IMG/VR virus record: IMGVR_UViG_3300008963_000029
Location: 1-25,245 of that record
Origin: a virus
DNA: 25,245 bases
Direction: 5' to 3' (one strand)
A program made the translations under genes and the position numbers. Shown here one piece after another: positions 10,511 through 19,720 of this stretch. Position 1 is the first letter of the stretch; each line of letters starts with the position of its first letter. The notes under the pieces were generated by a model. It was not told the DNA's origin. It ran no database searches and was given only the letters and a program-made list of their open reading frames with translations.

Positions 10511-13332
10511 TATAGTACTCTTATTGTTTTAAATGTCGTTTGACCGCCCTCACAAACTATGCTTAATCCATTCAATATGAAGAATGAAACCATATCATAT
10601 CTTAACTCTTCATCAGTTGTGAAATTAAAAATAGCGTTTTTTAAATCTTCCCAATTTGCTCCAAAAAATGGGTTAACTTGTGTTGGTTGATTTGGCGTGT
10701 CAAACTCTGTTAAATCACCGTCTATTCCTGCGTAAAGGTCATCTATTGTGTCATCAAATGCTGCCGTACAACCTCCGTCGCCTTCGTAAATATCCCAACA
10801 ACAAAATTCATTTTGAAAAATTGCAGGCATATCATTCTGAATAACATCAAATGAACCAAACGCCATCCCGAAACGAATTGGGTCATCTGAAATCTGACAA
10901 TCAGCGCAACAAATACCTTCAGCAACTAAGCCATGTCTAAATTCATCTATAATCATTGCAAATGATTGCGCTGGTGTTATGCTTAAACCATTCATGTATT
11001 TAAACATCCACATTATAGGTGTCTTACAATCAGGAATAGTTGGGCTTTGTATTCGCCCTACAAAAGTAACATTGCTTGGTAATTGTGTTCCATCACATAA
11101 AGTCTTAATTACGGCTATATTTCCAGTAATATCAAGTGTCGATTGTGTTTCTCCCTGCTCAGGCAATAATGGTAAATTAGCACTTGTGTACGCCCAAGCA
11201 GTTGAGTTTAAAACTCTTGGCTCGTTCTCTAGTGGTCGCTCAGCTATCCAACCCCACGTATCGCCTATTGACCAGTTGCTTGGTGCTGTATGCGTATCAA
11301 TTACAAAGAACTCTTGATTTGACAAAGGCGCGGGAATACTATTTCCATTCAAGTCCTCGTATGTTCTAACCGTTGTAACACTTTGCGAATCGTATGTATC
11401 AATAAAAAACTCAGGCGAGTTAAAAAAGTCTGCAATACCGTCTTTTACTAATTCAACTCTGAAAATAAAGCTGAATCCACTTTGAGAATACCTTACCCAC
11501 TCATCATTTAATCCATTATTAGGAAGTGCGAAATCTAAGAAGTCCGCCAACGCTTGTGGTTTTGCTTGCCAATATCGCCACGATAATAAAAGTGTATGCT
11601 TTAATTCAACATCGTATGTAGTAGCATCCTCATCGCCTGTGAAGTTTAAACTTAAAATGTTACGATCAGGATTAGGTAATTGATAGCCTAAATTCTCACT
11701 ATAATTAATAAGTATCTTGCCGTCGTTTGTTGTTGGATATTGATTGAGGTTTATTGTTCGTGAAAATAAGTCAAAAAATGCACCTGTTGAATTATTAACA
11801 ACTCTGAATGATACCTTAAAAGCCTCGTAATTATCAGCTTTATTAAACTTCATTAATGAATGACAAAGAAAGTCATCCTCAGTTAGTGCGTCTACATTAC
11901 CAACTAAAGGACTATCCACATCTAGCTCCATAGCATGGTTGTAGAAATCAATGCTATCTACTTCTCCTGCTATATCTCCGATTGGAGGTTGTATCTCTGC
12001 TTGTCCTTGAAAAGCCACGACAACCGTTGCATCATCTTCACCGTCAGATTTAGCTTGTATAGTTATCTTAATAAATTTATCTCCTGTATCTTGGTTATCA
12101 AAATAGTCCTTATAATCAGTATTAGGTACAACTCTTAATGTGTGCGTAATTTCATTACCACTTACACTAATTGCTTGAGTTGTTATATCTAATTCAGCAC
12201 CGTTTTTGTTAAAAGTGTTATTGCTTAATGATAAAGAATTTGTAGCAATTGAATAAGCAGAAATAGTATTTTGATTGAAATTTAAAGGGTTATTTTTATA
12301 GCCTAAAATTGGTAAATGCTGTATTAAAAGTATTGACTTGTCATCAATTGTACCATTAGAAGTTTGAACTTTTACAGTTATATTGTTAGGCTGTCCATAG
12401 TCAAAACCTTGTATAGTATTACCAAGGTCATCCTCGTTGCTGTATTCAGTCAGCGTGAAATTATTAATACCTTGGTTGTAGTTTTCGTCTATCCAACCAA
12501 CATTACCAAGCTGAAAGCTGTCCTCAACTATTAATATAGCATTTGGGTTGTTCTCTTGTGCGTATGCCTCGACTTTTAGATATGGCTTAATAGAGTTGTT
12601 GGAAGCGTATACACTTGGCTCTGTTGTAAATTGTGCTTGATCGTATCTTAACCAATTCCAAAAGCCTACTCGAAGCTCAAACTTATCTCCACTACTTGCT
12701 TTAGTGAGTGTTATGTTTTCTCCAAACGCACCGCCTGACTTGTCTCCTAATTGAACTGCATTTATTGAATCTCCTGCAGTCATTAAATTAACATCCTCAA
12801 ATCTAAACCTATTGACTTCTCCGTCAATTAATGAATTAGGGTTTCCTTGTGATGTATTTTCCACTAAATTGAAATAGAACTCCATTGACTCAGGAACGCT
12901 TCTACTTGTATTTGTAACTTTTAATAATATACCCTGACTTGTGGGAAAAACAGTATTGATTGCGTTATTAACATTAACACCCGGGGTTAAATCACTTGAT
13001 TGTAAAGGTGGCGAAAATACCAACTCATCCCCTATAATGTCAGTAATTGTGCCTGAATAATCAATAGTTATTACATTACTTCCAGATACAAAGCCTCCGA
13101 ATATATCAATAGAATCACCAATAACAAAACCTTTTTGACCCCATGTAGAACTGAATAATTTTAAACTTTCATCCGTGGCTAAACTAACAGTATCATCAGA
13201 TGAAGCCTCATAAGCAAAATCAAACTCTAAATCACAAGTATAGTCAACAGCACTATTCTCATTCATCTTTAAAAATGAATCTCCAATTGAAAAAAGACTG
13301 TTAAAATTTCTATTTGTTACTGTTATAGCCAT
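10510..13332 (-). CDS. large tail-tip/baseplate protein (940 aa)
   Basis: This is a long, acidic, Asn/Thr/Asp-rich protein made almost wholly of beta strands and lacking membrane segments. The N-terminus AITVTNRNFNSLFSIGDSFL leads into repeated beta-rich blocks. The last 160 residues are rich in Cys (ICCADCQ, EFCCWD, GGCTAA, IVCEGG) and contain conserved-looking aromatic/acidic segments such as RFGMAFGSFDVI and NWEDLKNAIFNF. Position downstream of the tape measure and before fibre-like genes indicates a tail-tip hub or central fibre. The start overlaps the stop of the small coiled-coil gene by 23 bases. I do not recognise a named family. Confidence 0.6.
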   Translation of the reverse strand: MAITVTNRNFNSLFSIGDSFLKMNENSAVDYTCDLEFDFAYEASSDDTVSLATDESLKLFSSTWGQKGFVIGDSIDIFGGFVSGSNVITIDYSGTITDIIGDELVFSPPLQSSDLTPGVNVNNAINTVFPTSQGILLKVTNTSRSVPESMEFYFNLVENTSQGNPNSLIDGEVNRFRFEDVNLMTAGDSINAVQLGDKSGGAFGENITLTKASSGDKFELRVGFWNWLRYDQAQFTTEPSVYASNNSIKPYLKVEAYAQENNPNAILIVEDSFQLGNVGWIDENYNQGINNFTLTEYSNEDDLGNTIQGFDYGQPNNITVKVQTSNGTIDDKSILLIQHLPILGYKNNPLNFNQNTISAYSIATNSLSLSNNTFNKNGAELDITTQAISVSGNEITHTLRVVPNTDYKDYFDNQDTGDKFIKITIQAKSDGEDDATVVVAFQGQAEIQPPIGDIAGEVDSIDFYNHAMELDVDSPLVGNVDALTEDDFLCHSLMKFNKADNYEAFKVSFRVVNNSTGAFFDLFSRTINLNQYPTTNDGKILINYSENLGYQLPNPDRNILSLNFTGDEDATTYDVELKHTLLLSWRYWQAKPQALADFLDFALPNNGLNDEWVRYSQSGFSFIFRVELVKDGIADFFNSPEFFIDTYDSQSVTTVRTYEDLNGNSIPAPLSNQEFFVIDTHTAPSNWSIGDTWGWIAERPLENEPRVLNSTAWAYTSANLPLLPEQGETQSTLDITGNIAVIKTLCDGTQLPSNVTFVGRIQSPTIPDCKTPIMWMFKYMNGLSITPAQSFAMIIDEFRHGLVAEGICCADCQISDDPIRFGMAFGSFDVIQNDMPAIFQNEFCCWDIYEGDGGCTAAFDDTIDDLYAGIDGDLTEFDTPNQPTQVNPFFGANWEDLKNAIFNFTTDEELRYDMVSFFILNGLSIVCEGGQTTFKTIRVL

Positions 13333-13519
13333 CTAGTTTTTTCTTTAATTCCATTACTTTATCATAAGAATCCTGCATATCCTTTATTTGCTCATCTGTA
13401 AGTTTATATTTACCTTGCATATTAGCAATTGAACGTGCCTTTGTAAGCTCTTTAATACCTTGCTCAATACTTAGGTTAGCTTTCTTAGCATCTTCTAACA
13501 TCTTATTAAAATCCTCCAT
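13310..13519 (-). CDS. small coiled-coil protein (69 aa)
   Basis: The start MEDFNKMLEDAKKANLSIEQ at 13519 is preferred over an ATG at 13564 that would add a hydrophobic, Ile/Leu/Arg stretch and lie deeper in the upstream gene. The product is charged and helical throughout (GIKELTKARSIANMQGKYKL, TDEQIKDMQDSYDKVMELKK), so a coiled coil is likely. It overlaps the upstream tail gene by 14 bases and the downstream one by 23 bases in other frames. Its place between two tail-tip genes suggests an assembly chaperone or minor tail component; function unknown. Confidence 0.65.
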   Translation of the reverse strand: MEDFNKMLEDAKKANLSIEQGIKELTKARSIANMQGKYKLTDEQIKDMQDSYDKVMELKKKLDGYNSNK

Positions 13520-15212
13520 TTTCCAACGTATTAAATTGAATATTCGTATTAAATTCAGTATCAATCCACAAGGTTACTTCTGCTAAGTTGTCTTGTTCAT
13601 TCCAACTCAGTCTGCGTATCTCTGCTTCTTGTCCTGTGTTCAAAATTACAAAATATTGTTCAGAATATAACAAAAATTCTTCTTTTGTCATACGAATTGG
13701 CATATTTTCTAAAACTGCTTTAAGTTCAAAGTCTCTATGGTACTCATTTAAAATATTAATTGCACCTAGTTTTTCTTTATGATTGGAAGCTATCCGATTG
13801 TTAGACATCCATAGTAACTTAGTGTTACTAAAGTATTGTTGTGAAATTTGCAAAAGTCCAACACGATTGTTAATAGTAGTTGACAAACTTCCACCCGTGA
13901 ATAAATCCACCGCTTGAGCTAATGTTTTTAAAACCTTTTCAGCAAATGTTAATTCATCTTTTCGAGTACCTAAAGAAAATCTATTATCTATTTGCTCAAG
14001 TCCTTTGAGTAGCTTAATATCTGGATTTGGGTCAACTGATAATTGCGCTCCTTTCTCTGCAATTTGCCCTTTACTGTCATCAAAAGTATTAATATCCGAT
14101 TGGTCAGTCTGCCATAACATTAACTGTCTAATCCAGTAATCATCATTTAACTTGTACTCAGCTTGCTTTGATTCCTGTAAATTGTATGCAAATGGAACAG
14201 GATCGGGGTTTAATTGCTCAAAATAGTCTTCACGCTCTAATGTAACCACATTTTCAACCGCTGTAACTCTTAAATTGTATATTTCACAAAGTTGTGTAAT
14301 TGCACTTCCTATTGTTGGTATCACATCCTGAGTACTTGGATAGCCATTTGTATAAGATATACCGTTTGGGTTAATCAACTCTTGAAATACAGTAGGATCT
14401 TTCGGTCGTAATGCTTTAGGGCATACAACTAACTGTTTAATTTCATCTAAAAAAGTCGACTGTAAAGAGTAGCCTAAATGTTGAACACCTCTTTCTATTA
14501 GTGTTTTGTAATTAATTCCCTTTATACTTCTAATTGGTGGTATAATTAGATTTATAACCTCTGTTATTATTTGAATAAGTGAAATAATTACAAATATTGT
14601 GTAGGCTATTCTAGCGGCGAGTTTAACAGATGCTGAAATTATCAAAGGTATATTTAACACGGGAACACCCACAGCAGTTAATGAAGGAATAGATGCCTCT
14701 TGTATGTCTGATATTGAATCAGAAACATCTTTAATCGCTTGCGCTAATTCTATTTGAAGTGAAAATGTCAATCCAAGTAAGCTAATCACATACAAGGGTT
14801 GCACGTCAGGAACAACAACATATTCTATTTCTTTAAAATCGGAGGGTTGAAAGTCTACTTGCTTCCAAATCGTTCCATCTGCTGAATCAAAGAAGTTATT
14901 GACCGCATTTCTACGCTTAATTTTTACGCTAATCTCGTTATCCGTCCACGAAAAAGAATCAGTAAAATCAATGTAATAGCGTTGTGTTAATGTAGTTGTG
15001 AATTGCACCTCTACTGGCATCCCTGCACCAAAACCAAACTGAGTTAACCAGTTAATAATAGCCATACGGTCAACACCTACAAATTCAAGTACATCAGTAG
15101 ACAAATCAATATCCACAAGCCTACGAGTATCGGAATAGTCAACATTAAATGTAATGTCTTCCCTATTTTTTGGATTGGCTAAATTACCGTTTAGATAGAA
15201 TTGTGTTACCAT
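13506..15212 (-). CDS. tail protein following the tape measure (568 aa, internal hydrophobic region)
   Basis: The N-terminal 150 residues are beta-rich (QFYLNGNLANPKNREDITFN, then YSDTRRLVDIDL and a YYIDFTDSFSW segment), resembling distal-tail or hub proteins. Residues about 165-230 are strikingly hydrophobic (VLNIPLIISASVKLAARIAY, then FVIISLIQIITEVINLII), long enough for two membrane spans. The C-terminal half is mixed and polar. Directly after the tape measure (one-base overlap, TAATG) is where distal tail and baseplate hub genes usually lie. A membrane-active segment in a tail-tip protein could help DNA entry through the inner membrane; this is inference. No specific family recognised. 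Confidence 0.65.
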   Translation of the reverse strand: MVTQFYLNGNLANPKNREDITFNVDYSDTRRLVDIDLSTDVLEFVGVDRMAIINWLTQFGFGAGMPVEVQFTTTLTQRYYIDFTDSFSWTDNEISVKIKRRNAVNNFFDSADGTIWKQVDFQPSDFKEIEYVVVPDVQPLYVISLLGLTFSLQIELAQAIKDVSDSISDIQEASIPSLTAVGVPVLNIPLIISASVKLAARIAYTIFVIISLIQIITEVINLIIPPIRSIKGINYKTLIERGVQHLGYSLQSTFLDEIKQLVVCPKALRPKDPTVFQELINPNGISYTNGYPSTQDVIPTIGSAITQLCEIYNLRVTAVENVVTLEREDYFEQLNPDPVPFAYNLQESKQAEYKLNDDYWIRQLMLWQTDQSDINTFDDSKGQIAEKGAQLSVDPNPDIKLLKGLEQIDNRFSLGTRKDELTFAEKVLKTLAQAVDLFTGGSLSTTINNRVGLLQISQQYFSNTKLLWMSNNRIASNHKEKLGAINILNEYHRDFELKAVLENMPIRMTKEEFLLYSEQYFVILNTGQEAEIRRLSWNEQDNLAEVTLWIDTEFNTNIQFNTLENGGF

Positions 15213-18200
15213 TATTTGTAAGTGTTTTTAGTGGTGCTATTACCAGTCTTATGAGTTGCTACCATTTTTACGATTTGCCCCATTGCGCTCTCTAATTGAT
15301 AGGTGCTTTGTGGCAATTTTTCGATTGCTTGTCGTGTGCGTCTTAGCTCATCAATAGCCAATAAGTCATAAGAATTGCCTGCTGAATCTAACGCTTTATT
15401 AACCAATACTGGAATCATTGGGTTTGGTATACCTTGCAAATGCTTATTTTGATCGGCTGTTAATACTCGCTCGTTATTGTGTAGAACCGCTAAACGTCCG
15501 CCTTTATTATCAAGTGCCTTGCCTGCCTTACCTGTATCCTCAGTACCTTCATAAAATGATGGTAAAGACTGAATTAAACCTTGTATAGCAGTCATAAAAC
15601 CACCTGTTGATGCAATAGCTTCGCTTGCTGATTTACCTTCATCTAATTGGCTTTGTATTATAGCGTAAACTTGACGTGCTTTTTCAATGTTCGCTTGCTT
15701 TTGTTGCAGTCTTATCTGCTCCCTTTGTGCTTCTTGTTGTGCTTGTATCTGCTCTGCTAATGATTGTTGTGCTGCGATGTTTCCCTCACTTGCTAATTTC
15801 TCAAGTGTACCGTAAACCTGCTTAGCTGTATCTTCTTGTTTTTTAAGCTCATCAATTTGACGCTGGAAAATATTTGAATAAGTGTCTGCTATTGTGTTAC
15901 CTACTTGCTTAACCGTTTCTTGTGTAGAATCGACAAGGTTTTTGTTAGTTCCTTTTAGAAGCTCTTCAATATCTGCATTAACACCTTTACTTAGTTGAAG
16001 TTGTGCTTGTGATATTTCGTTGTTAATATCCGTGACATCTCTACCGTATAATTCAAGTATTTTCTTACGTTTATTTAACGCTTCTATTTCAGCGATTAAA
16101 CGTTGGTCTTGCGCTTCTTTTTCGGTTAATGTTTGATTGCGTTCTAAGTCATTAATCATAGTCAATCGCTCAGTCATTGCCTTTTTAATGGCTTCATTTT
16201 GCTTTGATATAGAAGTATCAATATCTAAAGTCTCTTTATTACCAAATGAATCCGATATTAAATCAATAGCCTCTTTCTGCTTTTCTAATTCTTTATTTTG
16301 ATCTCCTAAACTTTTTACTTGAGCGTTTATCTTATTTATATTGTTTTCACGTTCGTTAGAATTAACCTTTATATCTCCATTTATAGTTTTTAAAATGTTA
16401 GCAGATTTTTCTATTGCTAGATTATAACTTTCTTGTTCTACTTTAAGACCTTCTGTTTCTGCTTCTAATCGGTTTTGAGTTTGCACAAGTTCATCAACTG
16501 TAACGTTCATTGTTGCCCAAGTTTCGTTATATTCAGCGTTTTCAATACCAGCTTTTCTTAATTGTTCTGCTAGCTCTTCACTTCCGTTAAGTATTTGACC
16601 GTTAGCCCTATCAACTTTATCTAAAACATCTATAAGTTCTTCATTTTGAATGATTTCAAAAGCTACTTGTCTATTGAAATTCTTAAACAATTTCACTTGT
16701 TTTTCAGCTTCTTTTTGCCTTTTCTCTAAAAACTTACTTCTAATTTTATCAATTTCAGCTTCATTTTTTGCTTGTGAAATTAATATTCTTTCTTCTTCTC
16801 TAAGGTTGAACAATCTTTGTTCATACGCTTTATTGTAATGGTTTACATTTGCAGTTGCTTGTTGTTCTGCATTAGCTCTATAATCGTCTAATTGTTGTGC
16901 TTTCCTTCTAGCTTCATCCGCGCCACTTGCCATGTCGTAAAATGCTACTGCTAATTCAATAGCAACGCCAATGAGAGCAGACCATCCTATACCTTTTAAA
17001 GCACTTCCCATTCCTTTAGATGCAGTACCAGCTTCTGTAGCACCCTTTTTAAGAGTAAAAAACTGCTTTGCCAAGCCTCTTACACCTGTACTTGCTATTT
17101 TTTGTTGAACATTAACAGCTATTAATATAGCTTTATACGTTAAGAATCCAACTATTAATTTGCCTATCATTGATACGATAGTACCTAGATTATCAGCTAA
17201 GAAATTGATCGTTGTAGATAAAGCACCACTTGAATTGATAGACTCGTTTAGTCCTCCAATAAAATCATACCAAGAACGTGTTAAATTTTGAACAGCACCT
17301 TCTAAGCCTTGGTTTTGGTTTTCTAATTTGTTTAAATCAGTATCTAATTCGCCTAACTTAAAAATAAAATCTCCAGCGTCCTCCCCAGCACCTTTGAACA
17401 CATCAGCTAATATCATTCCAGCTTCTTGGCTTTCCTCTCCTATTTTATTTGTTCGCGTTGAAATTTCCTGTATTACATCAAAATAAGATTTAGTACCATT
17501 TGCAATGTCTCGCTGAACTTGTTCGGCACTCATTCCGATAGCGTCCAAAGCCTCTTTTGCTGGGTCTGTCATTTCACGTAAAGACAATGTAGCCTCTTTA
17601 ATAGCGTCAATCCCTTTGTCGGAAAATACACCCGCTTGTTGTGATTGCGTTATAATTGATATTGATTGTTCAGCATCTAATCCAGCAAGTCTTAACTGTG
17701 TTGAATATTCGCTTATGTTTTCGAGAAACTCCCCACTAACATCCGCGCCCTTCTCAAAACCTTGGTTCAATAAAGCGAGTGATTGCGCTCCATCTGTTCC
17801 GAATTGTTTTGAAATAACATTTGCTGACCTTAACACTTCGTTGACATCTTTACCGTAAACTTTAGATAAAGTAGTAGCTTCTTGCGCTATATCTTTTGCG
17901 CCTTGTTCGTTTACTTCAAAGAATGTTCTTGCTATATTGGTAGCTTTGGAAAGCTCACGATTATAATTAAGAATACCAGTAGCCACTCCACCAACTCCCA
18001 AGGCTATCCCCAACTGACCTAATGCACGACTAGCACCATTTAACGCACTTTTATAATTACCTACATTTCTGAAATTGTCTCCAACAGTTGTATCTAACTT
18101 CTTTAATTGTGCATCAGTAGTTCTAGCTTGTGCTGTTACCGTCTTATATTGATTTGATAAGTCTTTAAATTCCTTTGTATTCTTATCTCCTGCTTGCTCT

Positions 18201-18778
18201 AATTTCAGCAGTTCAGCACCTAAACGCTTAGATTCATTCTTATAGTCTCGTGAGGCTTTAGATAGTTGCTTATAAGCGTTGTTCTCATCTGCCTTTTGTT
18301 TTGCTAATTTAGCGTTTTGACGTGCTTCTTTTTCTTTTTCAGCTTGAATTTGCTTATCAGTTCGTAGTTGTGCTTGCTTTAATCTCTCTTCTGTGATTAA
18401 TTGCTTTGTCTTTTGATCTTGAACTTTAATTGATTGTTGGTCAGTCTGCAACCTTGCTTTTAAAAGTCTTTCTTCTTGAACACTTAATTTATTAAGTCTA
18501 CCCTTAGCATCAGCTAACTGCTTTTCAATTTTAGTTTGATCCTGTTGAACTTTCTTTTTTTGCTCAGCAAGTTTGTTGGTCTTTTTTAAATTAACCTCAA
18601 GCTCTCGAAGTCCTTTAGAATCTTCTTTAAATGTAAAAGAACCATCTATATCATCAGCAAATCCTTTTAATTTTGTATCAGCTTTATTTATTACATCTAA
18701 TAATTCTTTTAATGGCTTAAGAAGGTTATCTAAAACCCCTTCTTCGGCTATTTCGGTCTTTTTTATTTGCTTGCTCAT
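15212..18778 (-). CDS. tape measure protein (1188 aa)
   Basis: This sets tail length and is ejected with DNA. Residues 50-235 are a Lys/Gln/Leu coiled coil. Residues about 250-275 are hydrophobic (ALGQLGIALGVGGVATGI). About 275-480 resembles the PhageMin_Tail domain (LRLAGLDAEQSISIITQSQQ, LREMTDPAKEALDAIGMSAE). Two hydrophobic stretches follow near 525-565 and 600-630. A second long coiled coil reaches about residue 1065, and the C-terminus has GGRLAVLHNNERVLTADQNK, an ending common in Bacteroidota tape measures. At roughly 1.5 angstrom per residue the tail would be about 170-180 nm. The start overlaps the upstream gene by 53 bases. It is the largest gene in the window, as expected for a siphovirus-like tail. 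Confidence 0.93.
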   Translation of the reverse strand: MSKQIKKTEIAEEGVLDNLLKPLKELLDVINKADTKLKGFADDIDGSFTFKEDSKGLRELEVNLKKTNKLAEQKKKVQQDQTKIEKQLADAKGRLNKLSVQEERLLKARLQTDQQSIKVQDQKTKQLITEERLKQAQLRTDKQIQAEKEKEARQNAKLAKQKADENNAYKQLSKASRDYKNESKRLGAELLKLEQAGDKNTKEFKDLSNQYKTVTAQARTTDAQLKKLDTTVGDNFRNVGNYKSALNGASRALGQLGIALGVGGVATGILNYNRELSKATNIARTFFEVNEQGAKDIAQEATTLSKVYGKDVNEVLRSANVISKQFGTDGAQSLALLNQGFEKGADVSGEFLENISEYSTQLRLAGLDAEQSISIITQSQQAGVFSDKGIDAIKEATLSLREMTDPAKEALDAIGMSAEQVQRDIANGTKSYFDVIQEISTRTNKIGEESQEAGMILADVFKGAGEDAGDFIFKLGELDTDLNKLENQNQGLEGAVQNLTRSWYDFIGGLNESINSSGALSTTINFLADNLGTIVSMIGKLIVGFLTYKAILIAVNVQQKIASTGVRGLAKQFFTLKKGATEAGTASKGMGSALKGIGWSALIGVAIELAVAFYDMASGADEARRKAQQLDDYRANAEQQATANVNHYNKAYEQRLFNLREEERILISQAKNEAEIDKIRSKFLEKRQKEAEKQVKLFKNFNRQVAFEIIQNEELIDVLDKVDRANGQILNGSEELAEQLRKAGIENAEYNETWATMNVTVDELVQTQNRLEAETEGLKVEQESYNLAIEKSANILKTINGDIKVNSNERENNINKINAQVKSLGDQNKELEKQKEAIDLISDSFGNKETLDIDTSISKQNEAIKKAMTERLTMINDLERNQTLTEKEAQDQRLIAEIEALNKRKKILELYGRDVTDINNEISQAQLQLSKGVNADIEELLKGTNKNLVDSTQETVKQVGNTIADTYSNIFQRQIDELKKQEDTAKQVYGTLEKLASEGNIAAQQSLAEQIQAQQEAQREQIRLQQKQANIEKARQVYAIIQSQLDEGKSASEAIASTGGFMTAIQGLIQSLPSFYEGTEDTGKAGKALDNKGGRLAVLHNNERVLTADQNKHLQGIPNPMIPVLVNKALDSAGNSYDLLAIDELRRTRQAIEKLPQSTYQLESAMGQIVKMVATHKTGNSTTKNTYK

Positions 18779-19259
18779 ATAATTTTGCTATTGACTGATA
18801 ATCTAATACACTTGTTTCTTTAAGGTCAATCTTTTGACCGTACCATTTCTGTAAAATTACATGATTTTTGTTAAATTCTTCACTACTTTGTGTAAAAAAT
18901 TCACTTTGTAATTTATTTATTTCATTTTTTAACAATTCTATTTTATTCCAAAGTACCCTAGAATCGTTATTTATAAACTCAATATTACGCTTAATTAGCT
19001 GTAATTTAAGCTTATTTAGTTGCTTTGATTTCTTATTAAGTCCGAAAACCTTAATGTAGTCATCCATTAAAATATCGTAAACCTCAACCAATTCAGATGT
19101 TCTACCTTTGCCTTGTTTGTGTAGGAAGTTTAAGTTTCCATTAGAGTAAACCTTATTCCAATTATACATCGGACATTCCTCAACCGATACGTAATAATTG
19201 TCGTATGTTTTGGAGGTATTTTTCTTTGACCTTTTCAATAAGTTCCTGAATATTTTCAT
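18726..19259 (-). CDS. putative tail assembly protein before the tape measure (177 aa)
   Basis: The protein has a basic N-terminus (KIFRNLLKRSKKNTSK), a motif NYYVSVEECPMYNWNKVYSN (about 21-40), then a helical, Lys/Asn-rich body likely to form a coiled coil (LNKLKLQLIKRNIEFI, NKIELLKNEINKLQSEFF) and a basic end. Two starts are possible. ATG 19259 keeps the whole motif but lies 80 bases inside the upstream gene in the +1 frame. ATG 19169 follows GAGGA, a rare Shine-Dalgarno-like site, but would cut the motif. Position between tail tube and tape measure is that of the tail assembly chaperones (gpG/GT), where ribosomal frameshifting is common. No clear slippery sequence was found. Confidence 0.65.
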   Translation of the reverse strand: MKIFRNLLKRSKKNTSKTYDNYYVSVEECPMYNWNKVYSNGNLNFLHKQGKGRTSELVEVYDILMDDYIKVFGLNKKSKQLNKLKLQLIKRNIEFINNDSRVLWNKIELLKNEINKLQSEFFTQSSEEFNKNHVILQKWYGQKIDLKETSVLDYQSIAKLYEQANKKDRNSRRRGFR

Positions 19260-19653
19260 CTGTTAAATCTATTAAATCATTACCATATTTTTCAAAAAGA
19301 TTAACGTCTTTTTTTTCTCCAAAAATTTCTACTAAATCAGCATCAGGTTCTAATAATTTTAAAGAATCATAAAACTCTCCTGTATGCTTCATAGTGTAAT
19401 GGCTACCCGCTTCAATTCTTCTACCTATTTCCGCATATGTTAATTGGGTAATCATTTTGTAAAAACTATCCCCAGTTAGTTGATTAGTTATAAGAGAGCC
19501 ATCTGGCATTTCTCCTTTTTGTAATCTTAGTCTAATTTTTTCTACTACAAAGGTATTGATTTCCCTTTCGGACATTACTTTAACCCACATATTTAACTCA
19601 TCTAACTTTTGCAAGTCTTTAAGTAATTGCCCTATGCGTGTTTGAAGTATCAT
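19180..19653 (-). CDS. HK97 gp10-like or virion-morphogenesis-like protein (157 aa)
   Basis: The protein is mainly helical at the start (LLKDLQKLDELNMWVKVMSE), then has KIRLRLQKGEMPDGSLITNQ, then YAEIGRRIEAGSHYTMKHTG, then EFYDSLKLL. The end is FEKYGNDLIDLTDENIQELI and a basic helix. The 'HTGEFYDSLKL' and 'LIDLTDENI' pattern is what I recall for tail-completion/gp10-type proteins of Bacteroidota phages, but the assignment is from memory. It is the first gene after the tail tube terminator and overlaps the next gene by 80 bases in another frame. It could instead be a tail assembly chaperone. Nothing suggests enzymatic activity. Confidence 0.6.
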   Translation of the reverse strand: MILQTRIGQLLKDLQKLDELNMWVKVMSEREINTFVVEKIRLRLQKGEMPDGSLITNQLTGDSFYKMITQLTYAEIGRRIEAGSHYTMKHTGEFYDSLKLLEPDADLVEIFGEKKDVNLFEKYGNDLIDLTDENIQELIEKVKEKYLQNIRQLLRIG

Positions 19654-19670
19654 TTGTTAAATTTACAAAA

Positions 19671-19702
19671 AAAAGCTCACCGATAACAACCGATGAGCTT
19701 TT
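19671..19702 (-). terminator. strong intrinsic terminator after the tail tube gene
   Basis: On the minus strand AAAAGCTCATCGGT pairs with ATCGGTGAGCTTTT: 14 bp (two G-U) around the four-base loop TGTT, followed by four more T (eight in a row with the stem end). It lies 18 bases after the tail tube stop. The plus-strand reading also ends in T, so it could act in both directions. Confidence 0.9.
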
Positions 19703-19720
19703 TAATTATGAAAACAGTTT

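Noticed and set aside
10979-12138. Plus-strand frames opposite the 940-residue tail protein
   Set aside because: Overlapping each other and a long real gene; composition unlike other proteins here.
19183-19259. Slippery sequence for a programmed frameshift in the overlap
   Set aside because: No X-XXY-YYZ heptamer in the right frame was found; the second gene is in +1/-2, so the usual -1 slip would not connect them. The overlap itself is reported instead.
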